Assembly: GCA_035326425.1 (NCBI GenBank)
Contig: DAOLFG010000009.1
Span: 1 to 64,000, forward strand
Direction: 5' to 3'
From: CALKJU01 sp035326425
GTDB lineage: Bacteria; Pseudomonadota; Alphaproteobacteria; Geminicoccales; Geminicoccaceae
Length of the DNA stretch: 64,000 nt
How positions within the stretch are numbered: position 1 is the stretch's first letter; every line of letters starts with the position of its first letter. Positions 7,906 through 15,278 of this stretch are shown here, in pieces. Made by a program: the position numbers and the translations under genes. The notes below the pieces were generated by a model. That model worked only from the letters and a program-made list of their open reading frames with translations. It was not told where the DNA came from and ran no database searches.

Positions 7906-9735
7906 ATGACCACCGATCTCGCCATCGTCCTGGCGCTGCTGGCGGCTGCCGTCGTCATGTTCGCCATCAACAGGCCGCGCATGGACGCGGTGGCACTGAT
8001 CATGCTGACGGTCCTGCCGCTCACCGGCGTGATCACGATGGGCGAGGCGCTCGCCGGCTTCAGCGATCCCAACATCATCCTGATCGCGGCGCTATTCGTC
8101 ATCGGCGAGGGGCTGGTCCGCACCGGCGTGGCGCAGCGGCTGGGCGACTGGCTGGTGGCCAGGGCCGGCAGCGACGAGACGAGGCTGCTGGTCCTGCTGA
8201 TGGCGGTGGTGGCGGCCCTCGGCTCGGTGATGAGCTCGACCGGCGTGGTCGCGATCTTCATTCCGATCGTGCTGCGGATCGCCCAGGGCACCGGCTCGTC
8301 GCCCGGCCGGCTGATGATGCCGCTCAGCATGGCGGCGTTGATCAGCGGCATGATGACCCTGGTGGCGACGGCACCCAACCTCGTCGTCAACGCCGAGCTG
8401 GTGCGGAGCGGCGCTTCGGGGTTCGGCTTCTTCAGCTTCACACCGTTCGGCCTGCCGATCCTGGTCCTCGGCATCGGCTACATGCTGTTCGCCCGCCGCT
8501 GGCTCGCCGCCGCCAGCGAGGGTGCCCGCGGCCCGGGCGGCCGGCCTCGGCTGCGCGAATGGGTCGAGGTTTATGGCCTCGCCGGCCGCGAGCACCGCGT
8601 GCGCGTCACCGCCCGCTCGCCGCTCGTCGGCCGCATGCTCGAGGAGCTGCGCCTGCGCGACACCTCCGGCGCCAACCTGCTGGCGATCGAGCGTCCGGCG
8701 CGGTTCTCGGTCGATGTCATCCGGCCGCTCGGCAAGACGGTGGTCAGGGCAGGGGACACGCTGCTGATCGACCTGTTCGCGCCGGATGCCGACATCGCGG
8801 GCCTGCGCGACGAGCTGGCGCTCGAGGCCCTGCCTTCCTCGGGCGGCTACTTCATCGACCGCGCCCAGCAGCTCGGCATGGTCGAGGTCATGCTTCCCTA
8901 CGGCTCGGCCCTGATCGGCAAGACCCTGATCGGCGCCGAGTTCCGCACCCGCTACGGCCTGAACGCCGTGGGCCTGCGGCGGGGCCGGACGGCCTTCGGC
9001 CCGGCCTTCAAGGAGGAGGAGCTGAAGGTCGGCGACACCCTGCTGCTCGTCGGATTCTGGAAGGAGCTGCAGAAGCTGCCGATGATGCGGGCGGACCTGC
9101 TGGTGCTGGATTTCCCGGCCGAGCTCGACGACGTGCTGCCGGCGGGCCGGTTCGCGCCGCAGGCGCTGGCCTGCCTCGCACTGGTGATCGGCCTCATGGT
9201 CAGCGGCATCGTCCCCAACGTCCAGGCGGCCCTGATCGGCTGCCTGCTGATGGGCGCGCTGCGCTGCGTCGACCTCGCCAGCGCCTACCGCTCGATCCAC
9301 TGGTCGAGCCTCGTCCTGATCGTCGGCATGCTGCCGTTCTCGGTGGCACTCCAGCGCACCGGCGGCGTCGATCTCGCCGCCAACGCCCTGGTCTCGCTCG
9401 TCGGCGATGCCAGCCCGCATGTCGTGCTGGCGAGCCTGTTCGCCATCACGGCCGTGCTCGGCCTGTTCATCTCGAACACCGCGACAGCGGTGCTGATGGC
9501 GCCGGTGGCGCTGGCGATCGCCAAGGAGCTGGGGGCTTCGCCCTATCCGTTCGCGATGATCGTGGCGCTGGCGGCGTCGGCCGCCTTCATGACGCCGGTT
9601 TCGTCACCGGTGAACACGCTGGTGGTGGGGCCCGGCAACTATGCGTTCGGCGATTTCGTCCGCATCGGCGTGCCGTTCACGCTGGTCGTCATGGCCGTCA
9701 GCGTGATCCTGGTGCCGCTGCTGTTGCCGCTGTAG
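7906..9735 (+). CDS. SLC13/DASS-family anion transporter with two RCK_C domains
   Basis: Inner-membrane transporter of 609 aa. The N-terminal membrane half starts MTTDLAIVLALLAAAVVMFA and has the conserved FSDPNIILIAALFVIGEGL. A soluble central part (about residues 205-390) contains two TrkA_C/RCK_C-like units (VRVTARSPLVGRMLEELRLR and VMLPYGSALIGKTLIG). The second membrane half contains FISNTATAVLMAPVALAIA and MTPVSSPVNTLVVGPGNY, typical of the family. Substrate cannot be told; relatives carry dicarboxylates or sulfate. ATG is preceded by AAGGGAA. The gene, with sodB, separates the Mth938 gene from its usual neighbour. Confidence 0.9.
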   Translation: MTTDLAIVLALLAAAVVMFAINRPRMDAVALIMLTVLPLTGVITMGEALAGFSDPNIILIAALFVIGEGLVRTGVAQRLGDWLVARAGSDETRLLVLLMAVVAALGSVMSSTGVVAIFIPIVLRIAQGTGSSPGRLMMPLSMAALISGMMTLVATAPNLVVNAELVRSGASGFGFFSFTPFGLPILVLGIGYMLFARRWLAAASEGARGPGGRPRLREWVEVYGLAGREHRVRVTARSPLVGRMLEELRLRDTSGANLLAIERPARFSVDVIRPLGKTVVRAGDTLLIDLFAPDADIAGLRDELALEALPSSGGYFIDRAQQLGMVEVMLPYGSALIGKTLIGAEFRTRYGLNAVGLRRGRTAFGPAFKEEELKVGDTLLLVGFWKELQKLPMMRADLLVLDFPAELDDVLPAGRFAPQALACLALVIGLMVSGIVPNVQAALIGCLLMGALRCVDLASAYRSIHWSSLVLIVGMLPFSVALQRTGGVDLAANALVSLVGDASPHVVLASLFAITAVLGLFISNTATAVLMAPVALAIAKELGASPYPFAMIVALAASAAFMTPVSSPVNTLVVGPGNYAFGDFVRIGVPFTLVVMAVSVILVPLLLPL

Positions 9736-9746
9736 GGCAGGGTCGG

Positions 9747-9778
9747 GAAGGAGCCGGCGGGCGCCCGCCGGCTCCTTC
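9747..9778. terminator. 32-bp perfect palindrome between convergent genes
   Basis: Between the stop of the SLC13 gene and the convergent stop of sodB lies a perfect inverted repeat of two 16-nt arms (9747-9762 and 9763-9778; first arm begins GAAGGAGCCGGC). As RNA it forms a very stable hairpin from either strand. No T-run follows, but its position makes a bidirectional terminator likely. Confidence 0.6.
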
Positions 9779-9798
9779 GAAGCATCGGCCGGAGAGGG

Positions 9799-10404
9799 TC
9801 AGCCCAGCGCCTTGTGCAGCTCGGCCTCGACCTCTTCCCAGTTGACGAGGTTGTTGAGGAAGGCCGCGACATAGTCCGGGCGGCGGTTGCGGTAGTCGAG
9901 ATAGTAGGCGTGCTCCCAGACGTCGATGCCCAGGATCGGCCGCGCGCCGTCGACCAGCGGGTTCGAGCCGTTCGGGGTCTTGGTGACCTTCAGCGTGTCG
10001 CCGTCCAGCGACAGCCAGGCCCAGCCGGAGCCGAACTGTGTCACCGCCGCGGTCTTGAACTGCTCCTTGAAGGCGTCGTAGGAGCCGAACGAGGCGTCGA
10101 TCCGCTTGGCCAGCTCGCCGCCCGGATTGCCGCCGCCGTTCTTCTTCATGATCCGCCAGAACAGGTTGTGGTTCCAGTGCTGGCCGGCGTTGTTGAAGAT
10201 GCCGGCCTTGGCCGGATCCTTGTGCGCGGCGACGACGATCTCTTCGAGCGACTTGTTGGCGAGGTCCGTGCCTTCGATCAGGTTGTTGAGGTTGGTGACG
10301 TAGGTCTGGTGATGCTTGCCGTGGTGCAGCTGCAGCGTCTCAGGGCCCATGTAGGGCGCCAGCGCGTCCTGCGCATAGGGCAGCTCGGGGAGGGTGAAAG
10401 CCAT
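9799..10404 (-). CDS. sodB: Superoxide dismutase, Fe/Mn family (Fe type likely)
   Basis: Cytosolic enzyme that dismutates superoxide, 201 aa. It starts MAFTLPELPYAQDALAPYMG with metal-ligand regions LQLHHGKHHQTYV (about residue 27), NNAGQHWNHNLFW (about 73) and DVWEHAYYLDYRN (about 165). The segment TQFGSGWAWL matches Fe-type enzymes rather than Mn-type; metal specificity is an inference. No signal peptide. A good ribosome site (GAGGAGAA) precedes the ATG. It is divergent from the NDUFAF6-like gene. Confidence 0.96.
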   Translation of the reverse strand: MAFTLPELPYAQDALAPYMGPETLQLHHGKHHQTYVTNLNNLIEGTDLANKSLEEIVVAAHKDPAKAGIFNNAGQHWNHNLFWRIMKKNGGGNPGGELAKRIDASFGSYDAFKEQFKTAAVTQFGSGWAWLSLDGDTLKVTKTPNGSNPLVDGARPILGIDVWEHAYYLDYRNRRPDYVAAFLNNLVNWEEVEAELHKALG

Positions 10405-10534
10405 GGTTCTCCTCGCCTGTCGTTCATTACCGGTGCGGATTGCGTTTCCAAGGGCTAGATAGGCGCTTCACTCCGGCAAGGGAAGCGCGGCCCGCTCTTC
10501 ACGAATGCCTGCGGGGCCATCATCCTGCGGGCGA

Positions 10535-11371
10535 ATGTCCGCCAACGTCCCATCGAGCGATCTTTCGGCCCAGGCCCGCGACGTCGACCGTGACCGCTGG
10601 CTCTGTGCGCTGTTCGTGCCGCCCGAGGCGCGCGACGCCGCGATGGCGCTGATCCTGCTCAATCGCGAGCTGGCGCGCATCCCCGAGCTGGTGTCGCAGC
10701 CGGTGGCCGGCATGATCCGCTATCAATGGTGGCGCGAATCCGTCGAGGGAGCCGCCGAGGGCCGGCCGAGGGCGCACCCGGTGGTCGAAGGCCTGAGCCG
10801 GCCGCTGCGCACCGGCCGGCTGAGCCGGCACGCGCTGCTGGAGATGATCGATGTCCGCGAACGCGACCTCGAGAACCTGGCGCCCGAGGATCCCGCTGCG
10901 CTCGAGGCCTATGCGGCGGCCACGGCCGGCGGGATCCAGGCCTGCACCGCCGCTCTGCTCGGTGTCGACGATGCCGCCGTCGCCGCCGCCCGCGACGTCG
11001 GGACGGCCTATGGACTGATCGGCATCGTTCGCGCCACCGCCAGCATGGCACGGCAAGGACGTACGCTGCTGCCGGCGAGCCTGACGACGGAGATCGGCAT
11101 CGAGCCGGCGGACCTGCTGGGCACGGAGGCCACCGAGGCGGTCCGGTCGATCACCCGACACATCACCGAGCGCGCGCTGGCGTTGCTCGACCGGCCCAGG
11201 CCGAGCTCGGCCCGGCCGGCGACGGCGGCAATGCTGCCGGGGGTGCTGGCGCGCGACTATGCGCGCCGCATCGCCGCCGTCGATTACGATCCGGCGGCGG
11301 CCGCCACGCTCGGACATTCGCCGCTGATGCCGCTGCGGCTGTGGTGGGCCTACCGCCGCGGGTCGAGCTGA
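10535..11371 (+). CDS. Squalene/phytoene-synthase-like protein, NDUFAF6 type
   Basis: A 278-aa protein with the squalene/phytoene synthase fold (MIRYQWWRESVEGA, IDVRERDLENL). The first Asp-rich motif of true synthases is replaced by LNRELARIPELV, and the second (normally NxxRDxxED) reads GIVRATASMARQGRTLLP without aspartates. It therefore probably does not condense prenyl diphosphates. It matches the NDUFAF6-like family, known in mitochondria as a complex I assembly factor. In many alphaproteobacteria this gene directly follows the Mth938 (NDUFAF3-like) gene. The start at 10535 is preferred over ATG 10505 by homology; the choice is uncertain. Confidence 0.82.
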   Translation: MSANVPSSDLSAQARDVDRDRWLCALFVPPEARDAAMALILLNRELARIPELVSQPVAGMIRYQWWRESVEGAAEGRPRAHPVVEGLSRPLRTGRLSRHALLEMIDVRERDLENLAPEDPAALEAYAAATAGGIQACTAALLGVDDAAVAAARDVGTAYGLIGIVRATASMARQGRTLLPASLTTEIGIEPADLLGTEATEAVRSITRHITERALALLDRPRPSSARPATAAMLPGVLARDYARRIAAVDYDPAAAATLGHSPLMPLRLWWAYRRGSS

Positions 11372-11418
11372 CCCGCTCGGCGCCGATTGCCGGCGCGCGC
11401 ATGGGATGCGTTATTTGT

Positions 11419-11442
11419 CATAATGGCGATTATGCGTTTTTT
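11419..11442 (+). terminator. Intrinsic terminator after the NDUFAF6-like gene
   Basis: Stem CATAAT (11419-11424) pairs with ATTATG (11429-11434) around a GGCG loop and is followed by CG and six T residues (11437-11442). It lies 48 nt after the stop codon in an unusually AT-rich patch. The stem is short but the layout is that of a classical intrinsic terminator. Confidence 0.5.
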
Positions 11443-11483
11443 GTCTCGATCTGTGCCGGCTACCGAGGCCGACCCTCTGCCGG

Positions 11484-11512
11484 TTAGCGCACGCAACGGC
11501 AGCGTGCTAGAT
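11484..11512 (+). promoter_or_regulatory. Candidate promoter of the fluoride riboswitch/crcB transcript
   Basis: TTAGCG (11484-11489), a 17-nt spacer and CTAGAT (11507-11512) fit a sigma-70-type promoter. It would start transcription at about 11519, just before the riboswitch aptamer. Support comes from spacing and position; the hexamers are imperfect. Confidence 0.4.
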
Positions 11513-11523
11513 TGGCGGCATCC

Positions 11524-11601
11524 GATGAGGATGGAGTCCCTCGATAACCGCCGCAAGGCTGATGACTCCTACCCGAGCGTCGATTCCGGCGCGGGTAGGA
11601 G
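11524..11601 (+). ncRNA. Fluoride riboswitch (crcB motif)
   Basis: The stretch 11524-11572 carries the conserved parts of the fluoride aptamer. A GAGG/CCTC helix (11527-11530 with 11539-11542) encloses ATGGAGT. Then comes the AACCGCC segment (about 11545-11551) and finally GGCTGATGACTCCTAC (11557-11572). It is followed by CGGGTAGGAG (11592-11601), the exact complement of CTCCTACCCG (11567-11576). This 10-bp hairpin overlaps the aptamer's 3' end, so the two are mutually exclusive: a standard expression-platform design. The downstream gene encodes the fluoride channel, which confirms the assignment. Function from established knowledge: fluoride binding turns on expression of crcB. Confidence 0.9.
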
Positions 11602-11605
11602 CGAT

Positions 11606-11646
11606 CCGGTTCCGGCCCGCCCGATACGGAAGGCGAAAGGAACCGG
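11606..11646 (+). promoter_or_regulatory. Hairpin that can hide the crcB ribosome binding site
   Basis: CCGGTTCC (11606-11613) is an exact complement of GGAACCGG (11639-11646). The latter includes part of the likely Shine-Dalgarno AAAGGA (11636-11641), 8 nt before the crcB ATG at 11650. The pairing could block translation initiation and suggests that the fluoride riboswitch acts, at least partly, on translation. Confidence 0.5.
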
Positions 11647-11649
11647 TCA

Positions 11650-12036
11650 ATGGATAGCCTCTCTGGTTTTGCCGTCGTCTTTGTCGGAGCCGGCATCGGC
11701 GGGGTGCTGCGCCACGGCATCAACCTGCTGTCCCTCCGTCTGCTCGGTCCCAACTTTCCCTACGGGACACTGGCGATCAACATCACGGGCTCGCTGGCGA
11801 TGGGACTGGTGATCGGGCTGTTCGTCGCCAAGGGCGATCCGGGCCAGACTTGGCGGTTCTTCGTCACGACGGGGATTCTGGGCGGCTACACCACCTTCTC
11901 GGCATTCTCGCTCGACGCCGTCGTGCTCTACGAGCGCGGTGCTGTCGGCCTCAGCGCCCTCTACGTGCTGGCCTCGGTCGTCGCTTCGATCGGCGCCCTG
12001 TTGGCGGGGCTGATGATGATGCGCTCCCTGCCATGA
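11650..12036 (+). CDS. crcB: Fluoride channel CrcB/FluC
   Basis: Small inner-membrane protein (128 aa, four TM helices) that forms a dual-topology dimer and exports fluoride. Family motifs are visible: GAGIGGVLRHGINL near the N-terminus, FPYGTLAINITGSLAMGL (pore Asn), and TTGILGGYTTFSAFSLDAVV in TM3 with the central sodium site and the phenylalanine pair. It lies behind a fluoride riboswitch and is transcribed towards otsA. Single-gene arrangement, so a homodimer is expected. Confidence 0.96.
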   Translation: MDSLSGFAVVFVGAGIGGVLRHGINLLSLRLLGPNFPYGTLAINITGSLAMGLVIGLFVAKGDPGQTWRFFVTTGILGGYTTFSAFSLDAVVLYERGAVGLSALYVLASVVASIGALLAGLMMMRSLP

Positions 12037-12040
12037 GGCC

Positions 12041-12057
12041 CCCGCGCCGGGCGCGGG
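12041..12057. terminator. GC hairpin between crcB and otsA
   Basis: CCCGCGC (12041-12047) and GCGCGGG (12051-12057) form a 7-bp stem with a CGG loop. It lies in the 45-nt gap between the convergent crcB and otsA stops. No T-run; probably a bidirectional stop signal. Confidence 0.4.
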
Positions 12058-12081
12058 CATCGGACCGCACCGGCTCCGGGC

Positions 12082-13479
12082 TCACGCCACCGCCCTCGCC
12101 GGCTGCTCGCCGTCGAGGGCCGCCAGGAAGCCGTCGCGCCAATGGTGGATGTCGTGGGCACGCACGCTGGCCATCAGCCGCTGGTGCCGTTCGCGCCGCT
12201 CGGCAATGTCCATCGACAGCGCCTGGTTCAGCGCCGCCGCGGTGTTGTCGACGTCGTACGGATTGACGATGACGGCACCGTGCAGCGCCTCGGCGGCACC
12301 GGCGAAGCGCGACAGCATCAGCACGCCGGGATCCTCGGGATCCTGCGCCGCGACGTACTCGGCGGCCACGAGGTTCATGCCGTCGCGCAGCGGCGTCACC
12401 AGCCCGACGCGGGCCAGCCGGTAGAAGCCGGCCAGGGTCTTGCGGTTGTGGCTGCGGTTGACGTAGCGCACCGGCGTCCAGTCGGCATCGCCCAGCCGGC
12501 CGTTGATGTGCCCCGCCAGGCGCTCGACCGACCGCCGGAGGTTCTGGTACTCGGGCACGTCCTCGCGGCTGGGCGCGGAGATCTGGATGAAGGTGACGGC
12601 ACCCCGCCAGTCGCCGTGCTCACGCAGAAGCTGCTCGAAGGCCCGCAGGCGCTCCGGGATGCCCTTGCTGTAGTCGAGCCGGTCGACGCCGATGACCAGC
12701 TTGCGGCCATGCAGCGTCGCCTCCAGGCTGTGGAAATGACGCAGGCCCTCGGGCGAGCCCGCCATCCGCGCCACGTCGTCGACATCGATGCCGATCGGGT
12801 ACGCCCCGACGGTCAGGCTGTGGTCGTCGACCCGGACGAGGCCGCCCTCGCCCACCGTGGCGGCGCGGTCCTCGACCAGGTAGTCGACGAACTGGCGGGC
12901 GTCGCGCCGGGTCTGGAAGCCCACGACGTCGTAGGCCAGCAGGTCGTCGGCGAGGCTGCCGTGGAACGGCAGGGCGGTGAACAGCTCCGGTGCCGGGAAC
13001 GGGATGTGCAGGAAGAAGCCCATCCGCGAGTCGACGCCGAGCCGGCGCAGCTCGCGGCCGAGCGGAAACAGGTGGTAGTCGTGGATCCAGATCCGGTCGC
13101 CCGGCCGCAGCAACGGTGCCAGCTGGGCGGCGAATCGGCGGTTGACCTGCCGCCAGGTGTCCTGGGCGCCGCGGTCGAAATTGGCGAGGTCGATGCGGTA
13201 GTGGAAGGCCGGCCAGAGCGTGCGGTTGGCGAAGCCCAGGTAGTAGCCGTCGTGCTCCGCCTCGGAGAGGTCGACCAGCGCATAGGTGATGTTGCCCGAT
13301 CTCTGCAGCCGCGGCGCCGGATCGGGCTCGGCGGTGATGGCGCCGCTCCAGCCGAACCACAGGCCACCGCGCTTGGCGAGTGCAGCGTGCACCCCGACGG
13401 CCAGTCCGCCGGCGCTGGCGGCCTGCTTGCCGCTGACGGGAGCCACGCGATTCGAGACGACGACCAGCCGACCGGGCAT
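12082..13479 (-). CDS. otsA: Alpha,alpha-trehalose-phosphate synthase
   Basis: GT20 glycosyltransferase that joins UDP-glucose and glucose-6-phosphate to trehalose-6-phosphate; 465 aa. It starts MPGRLVVVSNRVAP with the glycine-rich N-terminal loop (SAGGLAVGVHAAL). Active-site segments are IWIHDYHLFPLGRELR, FFLHIPFPAPELF and VIGVDRLDYSKGIPERL (about residue 245). The C-terminal part has TPLRDGMNLVAAEYVAAQ (about 345) and VLMLSRFAGAAEAL. It is the last gene of the operon otsB - GH15 - otsA, 20 nt after the GH15 gene, with AAGGAGAAGG as ribosome site. Confidence 0.96.
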   Translation of the reverse strand: MPGRLVVVSNRVAPVSGKQAASAGGLAVGVHAALAKRGGLWFGWSGAITAEPDPAPRLQRSGNITYALVDLSEAEHDGYYLGFANRTLWPAFHYRIDLANFDRGAQDTWRQVNRRFAAQLAPLLRPGDRIWIHDYHLFPLGRELRRLGVDSRMGFFLHIPFPAPELFTALPFHGSLADDLLAYDVVGFQTRRDARQFVDYLVEDRAATVGEGGLVRVDDHSLTVGAYPIGIDVDDVARMAGSPEGLRHFHSLEATLHGRKLVIGVDRLDYSKGIPERLRAFEQLLREHGDWRGAVTFIQISAPSREDVPEYQNLRRSVERLAGHINGRLGDADWTPVRYVNRSHNRKTLAGFYRLARVGLVTPLRDGMNLVAAEYVAAQDPEDPGVLMLSRFAGAAEALHGAVIVNPYDVDNTAAALNQALSMDIAERRERHQRLMASVRAHDIHHWRDGFLAALDGEQPARAVA

Positions 13480-13499
13480 TCCTTCTCCTTGCTGCTTCT

Positions 13500-15278
13500 T
13501 CAGACGACCTCCTCCCAGGCTCGGCTCAGGCGCATGGCGCCGTTGATGAGCCCGACATGCGAGTAGGTCTGCGGGAAATTGCCCCACAGCTCGAGCGTGC
13601 CGCGATCGACATGCTCGGACAGCAGGCCGAGATGGTTGCGGCAGGCCAGGATCTTCTCGAACAGCTCGCGGGCCCTCTCCTTTCGGCCGATGGCGATCAG
13701 GGCATCGATCAGCCAGAACGAGCAGACCAGGAAAGCATGCGCCGGCGCGCCGAAATCGTCGGCGACCTTGTAACGATAGACGTATGGGCCGTCGGCGAGT
13801 TCCCGCTCGATCGCATCGACGGTGGCGACGAAGCGCGGATCGTCGGCGGCCAGGAAGCCGACCTCGTGCATCAGCAGCAGGGCCGCGTCCAGCTCGTCGC
13901 CGTCGAAGGTGGCGACGAAGCACCCTCGCGACGGGCTCCAGGCCCGGTCCAGTATCTTGGCCTTGATCCGGTCGGCGCGGTCGCGCCACAGGCCGGCGCG
14001 GTCGCCGATGCCGAGATGGCCGCCGATGCGCGCCAGCCGGTCGCAGGCCGCCCAGCACATGAACGAGGAGTGGGTATGCACATGCGCCCGGCCGCGCAGC
14101 TCCCACAGGCCCGCGTCCGGCACGTCGTGCAGCTCCCAGGCCTTCTCGCCCAGCCGCTCCAGGCGGTGGAAGGCCGAGGGTCCGGCCGGCGCCCGCAGGC
14201 GGCGGTCGAAGAAAGCCTGGGTGGCGGCCAGGATCACCGAGCCATAGCCGTCGTGCTGGTGGTGCTCGTAGGCCTGGTTGCCGACTCGGATCGGCTTGTT
14301 GCCGCGATAGCCGCGCAGGCTCTCGGCCTCGCGCTCGACCAGCCGGGTCTCGGTGGCGATGCCGAACACCGGCTGCAGCCAGCCGTCGGGGCTCTTGGCG
14401 ACGAGGTTGTCGAGATAGACCAGGTAGTCGGTCATGGTCTCGATGTAGCCGAGCCGGTTCAGCGCCCGGACCACGAAGTAGGAATCCCGCACCCAGTTGA
14501 AGCGGTAGTCCCAGTTGCGGCCCTCGCCGTCGGCTTCCGGCAGGGAGGTCGTGGGCGAGGCGATGATGGCCCCACTCTCCTCGAAGCTGCACAGCTTCAG
14601 CGTGATCGCCGAGCGGATGACGGCATCCTGCCATTCGAACGGCACATGCAGCCGGCCGGAAAGCTGCTGCCAGTAGACCGCGGTCTTCTCGGTGAAGTCG
14701 CGTGCGGTCTCGGCGATCGGCGTCGCCATGCGCTCGTCGGGGCCGAAGAAGAACGACAGCACCCGGTCGAGATGGAACGGTGTCTCCTCCAGCATGTAGA
14801 TGATCGGCGCGTCGGTGCTGAGCCGCAGCGTCTGGCCGCCGCCGCTGTAGCGGACATGGTGGCTGCCGCGGGAGATCGTCGGCGGCTCGGCGCCATAGTC
14901 GAAATGCGGCCGCATGCGGATGGTGACGCGCGGCGCCTCGCCGAGCGGCCGGATGGTGCGCACGAGCTGGGCCGGGCGGAACATCCGGCCCATCGTTTCG
15001 AACCGCGGCGCCAGGTCGGTGATCTCGACGCCCCTGCCCCGCTCGTCCCACAGCCGTGTGACCAGCACGGCGGTATTGTCGACGTAGGCCTGCTCGCGGC
15101 GGACGGCACCCTCGACCTCGATGGCGAAGAAGCCGCGCTCGCCGTCCTCGTCGAGCAGCCGCGAGAACACCGGATCGCCGTCGAAGCGCGGAAAGCAGCT
15201 CCAGACGATGGTGCCGTCGCGATCGACCAGCGCGTTGATGGCGCAGTTGCCGATGAGCCCCAACTCGAGGCTGTTCAT
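13500..15278 (-). CDS. Glycoside hydrolase family 15 protein (glucoamylase/trehalase-like)
   Basis: A 592-aa cytosolic GH15-type glucanohydrolase with no signal peptide. It begins MNSLELGLIGNCAINALVDRDG followed by WSCFPRFDGDPVFSRLL, the usual N-terminal beta-sandwich signature of the prokaryotic family. The (alpha/alpha)6 barrel shows NWDYRFNWVRDSYFVVRAL (about residue 235, first active-site segment), GYGSVILAATQAFFD and FMCWAACDRLARI. Near the C-terminus is GNFPQTYSHVGLINGAMRLS (about 565). GH15 members hydrolyse glucans or, in some bacteria, trehalose. Its position inside an otsBA operon, overlapping otsB by 4 nt, suggests trehalose-related turnover; substrate is not proven. Confidence 0.92.
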   Translation of the reverse strand: MNSLELGLIGNCAINALVDRDGTIVWSCFPRFDGDPVFSRLLDEDGERGFFAIEVEGAVRREQAYVDNTAVLVTRLWDERGRGVEITDLAPRFETMGRMFRPAQLVRTIRPLGEAPRVTIRMRPHFDYGAEPPTISRGSHHVRYSGGGQTLRLSTDAPIIYMLEETPFHLDRVLSFFFGPDERMATPIAETARDFTEKTAVYWQQLSGRLHVPFEWQDAVIRSAITLKLCSFEESGAIIASPTTSLPEADGEGRNWDYRFNWVRDSYFVVRALNRLGYIETMTDYLVYLDNLVAKSPDGWLQPVFGIATETRLVEREAESLRGYRGNKPIRVGNQAYEHHQHDGYGSVILAATQAFFDRRLRAPAGPSAFHRLERLGEKAWELHDVPDAGLWELRGRAHVHTHSSFMCWAACDRLARIGGHLGIGDRAGLWRDRADRIKAKILDRAWSPSRGCFVATFDGDELDAALLLMHEVGFLAADDPRFVATVDAIERELADGPYVYRYKVADDFGAPAHAFLVCSFWLIDALIAIGRKERARELFEKILACRNHLGLLSEHVDRGTLELWGNFPQTYSHVGLINGAMRLSRAWEEVV

